DNA from: Bufo bufo
Taxonomy: Eukaryota > Chordata > Amphibia > Anura > Bufonidae
Direction of reading: 5' to 3'
Assembly: GCF_905171765.1 (NCBI RefSeq)
Contig: NC_053390.1
Coordinates: forward strand, 516,484,852 to 516,548,851
Length of the DNA stretch: 64,000 nucleotides
Shown here: piece by piece, positions 1 to 11,419 of the stretch
Numbering within the stretch: the first letter of the stretch is position 1
Layout of the letters: each line of letters starts with the position of its first letter
The notes under the pieces: model-generated
What the model was told of the DNA's origin: nothing
The model's input: the letters and a program-made list of their open reading frames with translations, nothing else
The model's database searches: none
Made by a program: the position numbers and the translations under genes

Positions 1-3000
1 ATATCTATGACATTCAGCGCAATTGTTTGGCCGCTGCTGACAGCAACATTACCTGCGCTACATCTCCTGTGTAACATTTGCGCATCCTAAATATCTTTGA
101 CATTCAGTGTAATTTTTTTGACGCTAGTGACAGCGACATTACCTGCGCTACATCTCCTGTATAACGTTTGCCCATCCTAATTATCTGCGACATTCAGTTG
201 AATTTTTTCACCGCTGGTGACAGCGAGATTACCTGTGCTACATCTCCTGTGTAACATTTGCGCATCCTAAATATCTTTGACATTCATTGTAATTGTTTGG
301 CCGCTGCTGACAGCGACATTACCTGCGCTACATCTCCTGTATAACGTTTGCGCATCCTAAATATCTGTGACATTCAGTGTAATTTTTTCTTAGCCGCTGG
401 TGACAGCGACAATATCTGCGCTACATCTCCTGTGTATGTTTGAGCATCCTAAATATCTGTGACATTCAGTGTAATTTTTTCGCCGTTCATGACAGCGACA
501 TTACCTCCGCTACATGTCCTGTATAAAGTTTGCGCATCCTAAATATCTGTGACATTCAGTGTAATTTTTTCTTAGCCGCTGTTGACAGCGACAATACCTG
601 CGCTACATTTCCTGTGTATGTTTGAGCATCCTAAATATCTGTGACATTCAGTGTAATTTTTTCGCCGCTCGTGACAGCGACATTACCTCCGCTACATCTC
701 CTGTGTAACATTTGCGCATCCTAAATATCTGTGACATTCAGTGTAATTTTTTTGACGCTAGTGACAGCGACATTACCTGCGCTACATCTCCTGTATAACG
801 TTTGCGCATCCTAATTATCTGTGACATTCAGTTGAAATTTTTCGCCGCTGGTGACAGCGACATTACCTGTGCTACATCTCCTGTGTAACATTTGTGCATC
901 CTAAATATCTGTGACATTCATTGCAATTGTTTGGCCGCTGCTGACAGCGACATTACCTGCGCTACATCTCCTGTAAAAACGTTTGCGCATCCTAAATATC
1001 TGTGACATTCAGTGTAATTTTTTCTTAGCCGCTGGTGACAGCGACAATACCTGCGCTACATCTCCTGTGTATGTTTGAGCATCCTAAATATCTGTGACAT
1101 TCAGTGTAATTTTTTCGCCGTTCGTGACAGCGACATTACCTCCGCTACATGTCCTGTATAAAGTTTGCGCATCCTAAATATCTGTGACATTCAGTGTAAT
1201 TTTTTTCACCGCTGGTGACAGCGACATTACCTGCACTACATCTCCTGTATAACATTTGAAAATCCTAAATATCTTGGGCATTTAGTGTCATTTTTTAGCC
1301 GGTGGTGACAGCGACATTACCTGCGCTAAATCTCCTGTATAACGTTTGCTCATCCTAAATATCCATGACATTCAGCGCAATTGTGTGGCCGCTGCTGACA
1401 GCGACATTACCTGCGCTACATCTCCTGTATAACATTTGCGCATCCTAAATATCTGTGACATTCAGTGTAATTTTTTTGCCGCTGGTGACAGCGACATTAC
1501 ATGCACTACATCTCCTGTGTAACGTTTGCGCATCCTAAATATCTGTGACATTCAGTGTAATTTTTTTGACGCTAGTGACAGCGACATTACCTGCGCTACA
1601 TCTCCTGTATAACGTTTGCGCATCCTAATTATCTGTGACATTCGCTTTCATTTTTTTCACCGCTGGTGACAGCGACATTACCTGCGCTACATCTCCTGTG
1701 TAACATTTGCGCATCCTAAATATCTGTGACATTCAGCGCAATTATTTGGCCGCTGCTGATAGCGAAATTACCTGCGCTAAGTCTCCTGTATAACGTTTGC
1801 GCATCCTAAATATCCATGACATTCAGTGTAATTTTTTTGCCGCTAGTGACAGCGACATTACATGCACTACTTCTCCTGTATAACGTTTGCGCATCCTAAT
1901 TATCTGTGACATTTGCTTTCATTTTTTTCACCGCTGGTGACAGCGACATTACCTGCGCTACATCTCCTGTGTAACATTTGCGCATCCTAAATATCTGTGA
2001 CATTCAGCGCAATTATTTGGCCGCTGCTGATAGCGAAATTACCTGCGCTAAGTCTCCTGTATAACGTTTGCGCATCCTAAATATCCATGACATTCAGTGT
2101 AATTTTTTCGCCGCTCGTGACAGTGACATTACCTCCGCTACATGTCCTGTATAAAGTTTGCGCATTCTAAATATCTGTGACATTCAGTGTAATTTTTTTC
2201 ACCGCTGGTGACAGAGACATTACCTGCACTACATCTCCTGTATAACGTTTGGAAATCCTAAATATCTTGGGCATTCAGTGTCATTTTTTAGCCGCTGGTG
2301 ACAGCGACATTACCTGCGCTAAATCTCCTGTATAACGTTTGCTCATCCTAAATATCCATGACATTCAGCGCAATTGTGTGGCCGCTGCTGACAGCGACAT
2401 TACCTGCGCTACATCTCCTGTATAACATTAACGCATCCTAAATATCTGTGACATTCAGTGTAATTTTTTTGCTGGTGGTGACAGCGACATTACATGCACT
2501 ACATCTCCTGTGTAACGTTTGCGCATCCTAAATATCCATGACAGTCAGTGTAATTTTTTTGCAGCTAGTGACAGCGACATTACCTGCGCTACATCTCCTG
2601 TATAACATATGCGCATCCTAAATATCTATGACATTCAGTTTAATGTTTTCACCGCTGGCGACAGCGACATTACCTGCGCTACATCTCCTGTATAACGTTT
2701 GCGCATCCTAATTATCTGTGACATTTGCTTTCATTTTTTTCACCGCTGGTGACAGCGACATTAACTGCGCTACATCTCCTGTGTAACATTTGCGCATCCT
2801 AAATATCTGTGACATTCAGCGCAATTATTTGGCCGCTGCTGATAGCGAAATTACCTGCGCTAAGTCTCCTGTATAACGTTTGCGCATCCTAAATATCCAT
2901 GACATTCAGTGTAATTTTTTTGCCGCTAGTGACAGCGACATTACCTGCGCTACATCTCCTGTATAACGTTTGCGCATCCTAATTATCTGTTACATTCACT

Positions 3001-4010
3001 TTCATTTTTTTCACCGCTGGTGACAGCAACATTACCTGCGCTACATCTCCTGTGTAACATTTGCGCATCCTAAATATCTGTGACATTCAGCGCAATTATT
3101 TGGCCGCTGCTGATAGCGAAATTACCTGCGCTAAGTCTCCTGTATAATGTTTGCGCATCCTAAATATCTGTGACATTCAGTGTAATTTTTTGGCCGCTAG
3201 TGACAGCGACATTACCTGTGCTACATCTCCTGTATAACGTTTGCGCATCCTAATTATCTGTGACATTCACTTTCATTTTTTTCACCGCTGGTGACAGCGA
3301 CATTACCTGCGCTACATCTCCTGTGTAACATTTGCGCATCCTAAATATCTGTGACATTCAGCGCAATTATTTGGCCGCTGCTGATAGCGACATTACCTGC
3401 GCTACATCTCCTGTGTAACGTTTGCACATCCTAAATATCTGTGACATTCAGTGTAATTTTATTGCCGCTAGTGACAGCGACATTACCTGCGCTACATCTC
3501 ATGTATAACGTTTGCGCATCCTAATTATCTGTGACATTCAGTTACATTTTTTCACCGCTGGCGACAGCAGCATAACCTGCACTACATCTCCTGTGTAACA
3601 TTTGCGCATCCTAAATATCTGTAACATTCAGTGTCATTTTTTCGCCGCTGGTGACAGCGACATTACCTGCGCTACATCTCCTGTATAACATATGCGCATC
3701 CTAAATATCTATGACATTCAGTTTAATGTTTTCACCGCTGGCGACAGCGACATTACCTGGGCTACATCTCCTGTATAACGTTTGCGCATCCTAAATATCT
3801 GTGACATTCAGTGTCATTTTTTCGCCGCTGGTGACAGCGACATTACCTGCGCTACATCTCCTGTATAACATATGCGCATCCTAAATATCTATGACATTCA
3901 GTTTAATGTGTTCACCGCTGGTGACAGTGACATTACCTGCGCTACATCTCCTGTATAACGTTTGTGCATCCTAAATATCTGTGAAATACAGTGTAATTTA
4001 TTTGCGCATA
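1..4010. repeat. 90-bp tandem array (about 44 copies) with higher-order structure
   Basis: Head-to-tail copies of a roughly 90-bp unit fill this stretch and run off the left edge. Each unit carries the words GACATTCAGTGTAATTTTTT, GTGACAGCGACATTACC and CGCATCCTAAATATC. Variant units recur at multiples of 90: the form with CTTTCATTTTTTTCACC appears near 1637, 1907, 2718, 2990 and 3260, mostly 270 bp apart, and the form with ATCTTGGGCAT occurs near 1272 and 2265, about 11 units apart. Larger blocks have therefore been copied. The last units decay into sequence that leads straight into the hAT transposase region, so the array may be an expanded internal minisatellite of that element rather than an independent satellite. 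No convincing long reading frame crosses it. Confidence 0.93.
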
Positions 4011-4124
4011 CACTTACAAAACGTGCGCTTCTGTACATGTTACATACTGGCAAGCATATATACTATTTAATATGCTCAAGGTGAGCAGTAAGGGACAGGG
4101 AAGTGGCCCTGCTGCTGATGGTGC

Positions 4125-7100
4125 ATGCAGAGACCGTGGCCCTGGCAGCTGCCAGAGCACAAGAAACACAATCATCCACGATACCTAGCTTCCAGTCGGT
4201 TAAGCACCACCCTGTCTTCCACAAAGTCCAGTCTCAGTAGCAAAGAGTCTGGTCAACAGAATCCTCACCCTGATGCTCCTTCCTCCCACCATGGAGAGTC
4301 TTGGCAAACAAGTGATCCCACACTTGATTTGGGCCTCTCGCCAAGCCCGCTTGAAGAGGGACATGAGGAGATCTTATGAACTGATTCCCAAACTCTTGAG
4401 CATCCACAATCACAAGAAGATGACGGAGGGGAACGGCAATTAGTGTTTCACAAGGTGGATGATGGTGATGAGAATTGCCAATAAGTCAAATTCAATTAGT
4501 GTCTCAAGAGGTTCATGATGAGGATGAGACACAGTTGTCAATAAGTGAGGTTATTGTTAGGTCAACAAGTCAGGAGGATGACCAGAGTGAGGAAGTAGAA
4601 GAGGAGGTGGTGGACGATGAAATCACTGACCAAACCTGGGAAGGTTGCAAGCCAAGTGAGGATAGCAGTACAGAGGGGGAGGGATCTGCAGCAGCGCAAA
4701 AGGCTGGAAGAGGAAGTGGGGTGGCAAAAGGGAGAAGGAGGGGCACACCAAACAGGCCCACAACTGTTCCCCTGAGCACCCCCTTGCAGCAATCTCTCTT
4801 GCCAAGGGGTAGGTGTTCCGCGGTCTGGCGCTTTTTTGAGGAAAGTGCGAACGATAAAAGAATTGTCATTTGAAACCTGTGCAGTACCAAAATGAGCAGG
4901 GGTGTGAACACTAGCAACCTCAGCACCACCAGCATGATCTGCCACATGGCATCAAAGCACCCTAATAAGTGGGCCGAACGGCTAGGTCCACAATCAGTGT
5001 CTGCGGATAACACCACTGCCTTCTCTACCCCTGTGTTATGTTCTGTTCAATCCCCTGTCCAAGACGCAGGCCCGGATGCCTCCCGCCCTGCACCTGGACT
5101 TTCGCAAGCACCATCATCTAGCACATCCACTTCTGTGTCCCAAGGCAGGGTGCAGATGTCCATACCCCAGGACTTTGAACGAAAGTGCAAATACCCAGCC
5201 ACCCACCCACAGGCCATAGCACTAAATGTGCACCCTTCCAAATTGCTGGCCCTGAAAATGTTGCCATTTAGGCTTGTGGACACTGAAGCTTTCCGCAGCC
5301 TGATGGAGGTGGCCGTCCCTCGTTATTCAGTCCCCAGCCGCCACTATTTTTCCCAGTGTGCTGTCCCCGCCTTACACCAGCATGTGTCCCATAATATCAC
5401 CATATAACCATAACCGTGCCCTGACCAATGCAGTTATTGGGAAGGTCCATTTAACCACGGACACATGGACAAGTGCTTTTGGCCAGGGATGCTACATTTC
5501 ACTGAGGGCACACTGGGTGAACGTTGTGGAGGCCGGGAGTAAGTCATACCCTGGGATGGCACAGGTGCTACCGATGCCAAGGATTGCGGGCCCTACTTCC
5601 ATCAGGATTTCCGCAACCACCTACATTAGTGGCTGCAACCCCCCCTTTTCCTACTCCACTTCCACCTCCGATTTCTCATCTTGCAGCACCAGTCAGCCTC
5701 AGTCAGTAGCTGGAAGCAGTGTAGGACTGCAGTGGGGAAGCGGAAACAGGCCGTGCTGAAAGTAATTTGCTTAGATGACAAGCAGCACACCGCCGCAGAG
5801 CTGTGGCAGGGTATAAGGGACCAGACTGAGCTGTGGCTCTCACCACTCAACCTAGAACCAGGCATGGTTGTGTCTGATAATGGCCGTAACTTGTTGGCTG
5901 CTTTGGAGCTCGGCACGCTCACAAACATCCAATGCCTAGCCCACGTCTTAAAATTAGTGGTTCAGCGGTTTCTCAAAACCTACCCCAATTTGCCTGAGCT
6001 ACTGGAGAAGTTGCGTCGCATGTCTGCACAATTCCGCAAGTCACCAACAGCTTCAGCCGGTCTGTCAACGCTGCAGCAGCGTTTTAAATTGCCAGCTCAC
6101 CGGCTGTTGTGCGACATGTTGGCCAGGCTTTGTGAGCAGCAGAGGGAAGCAGTGGAATACCAGCTGCAACATGGTCGTCGCCTTTCCAGTCAGCTTCCGC
6201 TATTCAAAAGCGAGGAGTGGGCATGGATGTCTGACCTCTATGAGGTTTTAACAAACTTTGAGGAATCAACACAGATGGTGAATGGCGATAACGCTATTAT
6301 CAGCGTAACCATACCACTTCTGTGTCTACTTAAATGCTCGCTGCTCACAATTAAGGACAACGCTTTGCATGTGGAAGAGGTGGAAATGGGGGAAGACATT
6401 ACACTGGGTGATAGCCAGACCACCCTCAGTTTATCTTCTCAGCGCGAATTGGACGATGATGAGGAAGAGCAGAAGCAGGAGACGGTTGCCTCTGGTTGCC
6501 TAGTACTCATGGAAGTTTAATTCCATCTGTTCAGCGTGGGGGGGCAGAAGAGGAGGAAGAGGATGAGGACATTGAAAGTGATCCTCCTGATGACGATAGC
6601 AAAGTCTTGCCTGTTGGTACTCTGGCACACATGGCTGACTTCATGTTAGGATGCCTTTCCCGGGACCCACACGTTATATGCATTTTAGACAACAAGGATT
6701 ACTGGTTGTTCATCCTTCTCGACTCCCGCTACAAAGAGAACTTCTCAGCTCTCATTCCTCTGGTGGAGAGGACGGCAAAACAGTGCAATACCAGAAGATC
6801 CTTGTTGAAAAATTGCTCCAAAAATTTCCATCTGACAACGCTGGCGGCAGAGTCTGTAGTTCCTTGGCCGACCTAGGAGGGGAGACAAGGGGATCACACA
6901 GCAGTTCCAACACAGGCAGGGCAACACTCTCCAAAGCTTGGGACAGTTTCATGACACCCCGCCAGCACCCTCACCCTGATGCGTGGCCTACTGTCACAAA
7001 GAGAGAAAAATTTTGGAAGCTGGTGAAGAAGTACATAGCAGACCGTGTCAGCGTCCTTAATTAACCTTCAGTGCCTTACAACTACAGCGTGTCCAAGCTG

Positions 7101-7238
7101 GACACATGGCACGAACTGGCGCTCTACACTTTGGAGGTGCTGGCCTGCCCTGCCGCCAGCATTTTGTCTGAGTGGGTATTTAGTGCTGCTGGTGGCATTA
7201 TGTATTTCCATGCACTCCTTCCACCACAAACAAGGGTA
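4125..7238 (+). pseudogene. hAT transposase with BED zinc finger, decayed
   Basis: Pieces of a hAT transposase lie in order but in several frames (4125-4379, 4475-4873, 4892-5407, 5358-5759, 5681-6520, 6496-6876, 6651-7064, 7071-7238). The first parts are serine- and acid-rich. A BED zinc finger begins at 4815 (VWRFFEE) and ends with the H-x4-H pair HMASKH; its first zinc-binding cysteine codon is now TGA (4871-4873). The catalytic core keeps LTTDTWTS (about 5455), VVSDNGRN (about 5868) and CLAHVLKLVVQRF (about 5935). The C-terminal dimerisation block keeps CPAASILSEWVFSAAG (about 7147), where the family normally has SERVFS. The end of the C-terminus is split by the Tc1 insertion. At least four frame changes make it non-functional. 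Confidence 0.85.
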
Positions 7239-7240
7239 TA

Positions 7241-7452
7241 TAGGGAGTGCAGAATTATTAGGCAAGTTGTATTTTTGAGGATTCATTTTATTATTGAACA
7301 ACAACCATGTTCTCAATTAACCCAAAAAACTCATTAATATCAAAGCTGAATATTTTTGGAAGTAGTTTTTAGTTTGTTTTTAGTTTTAGCTATTTTAGGG
7401 GGATATCTGTGTGTGCAGGTGACTATTACTGTGCATAATTATTAGGTAACTT
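7241..7452 (+). repeat. left inverted terminal region of the DD37E element, with inner repeat
   Basis: The outer end contains TGCAGAATTATTAGGCAA at 7249-7266. A second, inner copy, TGCATAATTATTAGGTAA, lies near 7433-7450. Two transposase-binding-like sites per end, about 185 bp apart, is the IR/DR layout known from Sleeping Beauty-type elements. Binding itself is inferred. Confidence 0.8.
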
Positions 7453-7568
7453 AACAAAAAACAAATATATACCCATTTCAATGATTTATTTTTACCAGTG
7501 AAACCAATATAACATCTCAACATTCACAAATATACATTTCTGACATTCAAAAACAAAACAAAAACAAA

Positions 7569-8585
7569 TCAGTGACCAATATAGCCACCTTTCTTTGCAA
7601 GGACACTAAAAAGCCTGCCATCCATGGATTCTGTCAGTGTTTTGATCTGTTCACCATCAACATTGCGTGCAGCAGCAACCACAGCCTCCCAGACACTGTT
7701 CAGAGAGGTGTACTGTTTTCCCTCCTTGTAAATCTCACATTTGATGATGGACCACAGGTTCTCAATGGGGTTCAGATCAGGTGAACAAGGAGGCCATGTC
7801 ATTAGATTTTCTTCTTTTATACCCTTTCTTGCCAGCCACGCTGTGGAGTACTTGGACGCGTGTGATGGAGCCTTGTCCTGCATGAAAATCATGTTTTTCT
7901 TGAAGGATGCAGACTTCTTCCTGTACCACTGCTTGAAGAAGGTGTCTTCCAGAAACTGGCAGTAGGACTGGGAGTTGAGCTTGACTCCATCCTCAACCCG
8001 AAAAGGCCCCACAAGCTCATCTTTGATGATACCAGCCCAAACCAGTACTCCACCTCCACCTTGCTGGCGTCTGAGTCGGACTGGAGCTCTCTGCCCTTTA
8101 CCAATCCAGCCACGGGCCCATCCATCTGGCCCATCAAGACTCACTCTCATTTCATCAGTCCATAAAACCTTAGAAAAATCAGTCTTGAGATATTTCTTGG
8201 CCCAGTCTTGACGTTTCAGCTTGTGTGTCTTGTTCAGTGGTGGTCGTCTTTCAGCCTTTCTTACCTTGGCCATGTCTCTGAGTATTGCACACCTTGTGCT
8301 TTTGGGCACTCCAGTGATGTTGCAGCTGTGAAATATGGCCAAACTGGTGGCAAGTGGCATCTTGGCAGCTGCACGCTTGACTTTTCTCAGTTCATGGGCA
8401 GTTATTTTGCGCCTTGGTTTTTCCACACGCTTCTTGCGACCCTGTTGACTATTTTGAATGAAACGCTTGATTGTTCGATGATCACGCTTCAGAAGCTTTG
8501 CAATTTTAAGAGTGCTGCATCCCTCTGCAAGATATCTCACTATTTTTGACTTTTCTGAGCCTGTCAAGTCCTTCTTTTGACCCAT
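7569..8585 (-). CDS. Tc1-like transposase, DD37E, 338 aa, intact
   Basis: A cut-and-paste transposase that would act in the nucleus on TA target sites. Residues 1-60 form the first helix-turn-helix (AEGCSTLKIAKLLKRDHRTI), followed by a basic GRPR-like linker (KRVEKPRRKIT) and a second DNA-binding region. The catalytic triad is visible: Asp in WTDEMRV, Asp in FMQDKAPSH and Glu in PDLNPIENLW. Exactly 37 residues lie between the second Asp and the Glu, which places it in the DD37E group and not the usual DD34E. The family normally reads QDNAPSH at the second motif; the Asn-to-Lys change beside the Asp is the one oddity. The start Met at 8585 gives the usual length of about 340 residues. No stops or frameshifts. 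Confidence 0.93.
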   Translation of the reverse strand: MGQKKDLTGSEKSKIVRYLAEGCSTLKIAKLLKRDHRTIKRFIQNSQQGRKKRVEKPRRKITAHELRKVKRAAAKMPLATSLAIFHSCNITGVPKSTRCAILRDMAKVRKAERRPPLNKTHKLKRQDWAKKYLKTDFSKVLWTDEMRVSLDGPDGWARGWIGKGQRAPVRLRRQQGGGGVLVWAGIIKDELVGPFRVEDGVKLNSQSYCQFLEDTFFKQWYRKKSASFKKNMIFMQDKAPSHASKYSTAWLARKGIKEENLMTWPPCSPDLNPIENLWSIIKCEIYKEGKQYTSLNSVWEAVVAAARNVDGEQIKTLTESMDGRLFSVLAKKGGYIGH

Positions 8586-8606
8586 TTTGGCAAAGGAAAG
8601 GAAGTT

Positions 8607-8803
8607 GCCTAATAATTATGCACACCTAATATAGGGTGTTGATGTCATTAGACCACACCCCTTCTCATTACAGAGATGCACATCACCTAATATGCTTAAT
8701 TGGTAGTAGGCTTTCGAGCCTATACAGCTTGGAGTAAGACAACATGCATAAAGAGGATGATGTGGTCAAAATACTCATTTGCCTAATAATTCTGCACGCA
8801 GTG
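8607..8803 (-). repeat. right inverted terminal region of the DD37E element, with inner repeat
   Basis: The inner site TTGCCTAATAATTATGCAC is at about 8607-8625 and the outer site TTGCCTAATAATTCTGCAC at about 8779-8797, mirroring the left end with a spacing of about 172 bp. Confidence 0.8.
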
Positions 8804-8912
8804 TATGTTTGATTCTTCCTTTTCTCATCATCCTCCTCTTCCATCATATCAACATGCTTATTCGTCACATATAATGCCCTCGCATATATGCCCTTCAAAT
8901 ATAATGTTTTAC

Positions 8913-9735
8913 AGGGTCAGCTCACCTGCAGGCCCTTGCATATAATTTTTTAGAAAGTCAGCTCAGCTGCAGGCCCTCGCATATAATTCTTTAGAGAGTC
9001 AGCTTAGCTGCAGGCCCTCGTATATAATTTTTTAGAGGGTTACCTCACCAGCAGGCTTTTACCTACAATCTTTTACTGGGTCAGCTCACCAGCAGGCCCG
9101 CACCTCAAATCTTTTCCTGGGTCAGCTCACCAGCTGACCCGCAGCTCAAATCTTTTACAGGGTCAGCTCAACAGCAGGCCCGCACCTCAAATCTTTTACA
9201 GGGTCAGCTCACCTGAAGGCCCTCGCATTTAAATTTTTAAGGGTCAGCTCACCAGCAGGCCTTCACTTACAATCTTTTACTGGGTCAGCTCACCAGCAGC
9301 CCCGCACATAAAATCTTTTACTGAGTCAGCTCACCAGCAGGCCCGCACCTCAAAGCTTTTACAGGGTCAGCTCACCAGCAGGTCCGCAAGTCAAATCGTT
9401 TACAGGGTCAGCTCACCTGAAGGCCCTTACATTTAATTTTTTAGATGGTCAGTTCACCTGCAGGCCCGCACTTCAAATCTTTTACAGGGTCAGCTAACCT
9501 GAAGGCCCTTGCATATAATTTTTCAGAATGTCAGCTCACCTGCAGGCCCTTCAATATAATGTTTTACAGGGTCAGCTCACCAGCAGGCACTTGCATATAA
9601 TTTTTTAGAGGGTCAGCTCACCAGCAGGCCCGCACCTAAAATCTTTTACAGGGTCAGCTCACCAGCAGGCACTTGCATATAATTTTTTAGAGGGTCAGCT
9701 CACCTGCAGGCCCGCACCAAAAATCCGCACCCGCA
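8913..9735. repeat. 42-bp minisatellite, about 20 copies
   Basis: Tandem units of about 41-46 bp built on GGGTCAGCTCACC, AGCAGGCCC and ATATAATTTTTTAG or CTCAAATCTTTTAC. Two sub-variants alternate irregularly. It lies just 3' of the hAT transposase remnant and appears to be an internal array of hAT copy 1. No open frame of note. Confidence 0.88.
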
Positions 9736-10182
9736 CCTAGATGGTCAGATCAGCAGGCCCTTGATCCAAATGTTTTTGAGGGTCACCAGAAGGCCATCAA
9801 TCATAATTTTTCAAGGGTGTGTATGATGCCCTCCTTTATATGTAATAAAGGGTGTATTAGAGTGCCAGTTCATTGTAATGTTTGGCAGCCCTTTCACTTA
9901 GTGCATAAGCTTTATGAGTGTAGGAGTCCCACTACATGAACAATTGTACCACAATGTGAATGAGGCCCTCTTTTATGTGATATGCAGGTTGTATCAGAGT
10001 GCCTCTTCCTTGTAATTTTTTGCAGCACTTGCACTTTATATAGTAAATATACAGGAAAGAATGTTTCCTATCAATTTTTCCTCTAAAATCGATTTTTTTA
10101 TTCGGTTTTGTGCGTATTATTGTCAGTCTGTAAAAGTGGCGTACTATTCGGACAACATATTTCCTAGCAGCGACCTGTGAGT
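9736..10182 (+). other. non-coding 3' part of hAT copy 1
   Basis: AT-rich sequence between the minisatellite and the gypsy insertion. It holds the phrase AATCGATTTTTTTATTCGG near 10088 and degenerate copies of a GAGTGCCNNTTCNTTGTAAT phrase near 9859 and 9997. No gene is seen. It continues at 20824 after the gypsy element. Confidence 0.5.
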
Positions 10183-10187
10183 CCAAG

Positions 10188-11392
10188 TGTCACCGCCAGT
10201 TCTGTGAGAAGGTCTGGCAGACGTTCTTCTCTACCTCTAGTATGACATTCTTTGTTTTGGTTTCACTTTGTCATCTCCTTTCCTTCTGCCAGGTGTCACT
10301 TATTTAGATTAATCGTCTTCCTTTATATTCCCTCCCATACTGCCTCACTTTGCGGTTTATACTACTTCCCGGATGAAGTATAAACTGCTGGAGGCTACTG
10401 CTGCTGTTTGCTCAGATAAGTCTTTTCCTTTATTGTGTTTTCTTGCTGGCTTGATTCTAGGTGACCCTGACTCCGTCTGTATTAAGTGCAGGGAGCCGGT
10501 GGTCGTGTCCCCTCACTATTATAGGGTTTTCAGGTGTCACACAGTCTTAGGTACTTGGGCATGCAATCGTATACCATTGAGACCCTTGTGTAACGGTCGC
10601 GTACACACACACACAGGGGGGAGGGAAGTGACCACTGCGCTCCACCCTTACCCCTGGCCCTGCCTACTTGCCTCGCGAGTCCTAATGACAGGGGACAACT
10701 GGACGGCAATCCCTAACTTGGAGTAAGTGCAGGGATGACAGACAGACAAACAACAGGACGTGAACGGACCGAGTCAATACCAGGAAAGCTGCAAAGTACA
10801 AATGGAGCAAACAGAGAATTGTCAGGAGAAGCCGGGGTCATAAATACCAGGAGAGCAGAGAAGTACAAGAGGAGTCCTAAGAGAGTAGTCAGGTGGGAGT
10901 ACCAGGACGGATGCGCAGTACAGGAGGATCAGGCAAAAGGATGGTCAAGGAACAGGATCAGGTAAGTATTCAGCAGTCCAACAAATAGCCAGGAACCTAG
11001 AAATTAACAGGCAACCTGTAGCCAGCAGGCTGCCTGTATTTATAGTGGGGAGTGAGGGTCATGTGACGTGGCCAGCGTCACATGACCGACAGACCAACCA
11101 GTCTCAGCTCGGCGCTCAAGGCAGACTTAGGAGCAAGGAGCCACCCAGCTAGTAAAGCCGCCCTGGGAATGAGGTCAAACACAGAACCTCATTCCAAAAG
11201 CTAAGCAACAGTTCTGCGGGCAATGGGGGACCGAGTGCACCTTCAGAACCCCGTGACACCTTGCATGTGCATAGCAGTCAGGGAGAGCTCTTAGGGTTTT
11301 TAAGGGCCTCGCCTATATGCTCCTTAGTTTGGGATCAAGCCAGTCGATCGTTTATTTATACGTTCCAGCTATCTGCAACTTCATCCGTGACA
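10188..11392 (+). repeat. 5' LTR of gypsy element 1 (interrupted)
   Basis: Matches the 3' LTR (20402-20818) from TGTCACCGCC onward. It is 1205 bp long because a 670-bp solo LTR plus a 5-bp duplication interrupts it at 10589-11263; without that it is about 530 bp. The 3' LTR lacks roughly 110 bp that this copy keeps at 11264-11375. Confidence 0.88.
10589..11258 (+). mobile_element. solo LTR inserted in the 5' LTR of gypsy element 1
   Basis: A 670-bp block starting TGTAACGG and ending CCCCGTGACA. It is flanked by perfect 5-bp duplications CCTTG (10584-10588 and 11259-11263), and the interrupted LTR rejoins cleanly across it. No internal retroelement sequence remains, as expected after recombination between two LTRs. 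A CA dinucleotide tract lies near 10602-10616. A small open frame inside (10735-10965) shows no recognisable domain. Confidence 0.9.
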
Positions 11393-11419
11393 TTATAAAC
11401 CGTCATAACCGTCTTAAGC

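Larger units (their letters stand above)
7241..8803 (-). mobile_element. Tc1/mariner element of DD37E type, apparently complete
   Basis: Inverted ends match (TAGGGAGTGCAG on the left, CACTGCGTGCAG on the right in reverse, both followed by AATTATTAGGCAA) and TA dinucleotides flank both sides (7239-7240 and 8804-8805). The only gene is an unbroken transposase on the minus strand. The insertion lies inside the C-terminal coding part of hAT copy 1, so it is younger than that copy. Complete ends and an open frame suggest a recent arrival; whether it is still mobile cannot be judged from sequence. Confidence 0.93.

Noticed and set aside
1..4010. CRISPR-like array
   Set aside because: The whole 90-bp unit is repeated without unique spacers, and the surrounding DNA is eukaryotic.
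4562..5016. Minus-strand frames of 127 and 148 codons opposite the hAT N-terminus
   Set aside because: Low-complexity antisense of an acid- and serine-rich coding region; no independent support.
10373..10726. 117-codon frame near the gypsy 5' LTR, with a related frame at 20587-20799
   Set aside because: Wholly LTR sequence, repeated in the other LTR and disrupted by the solo LTR insertion in one copy.
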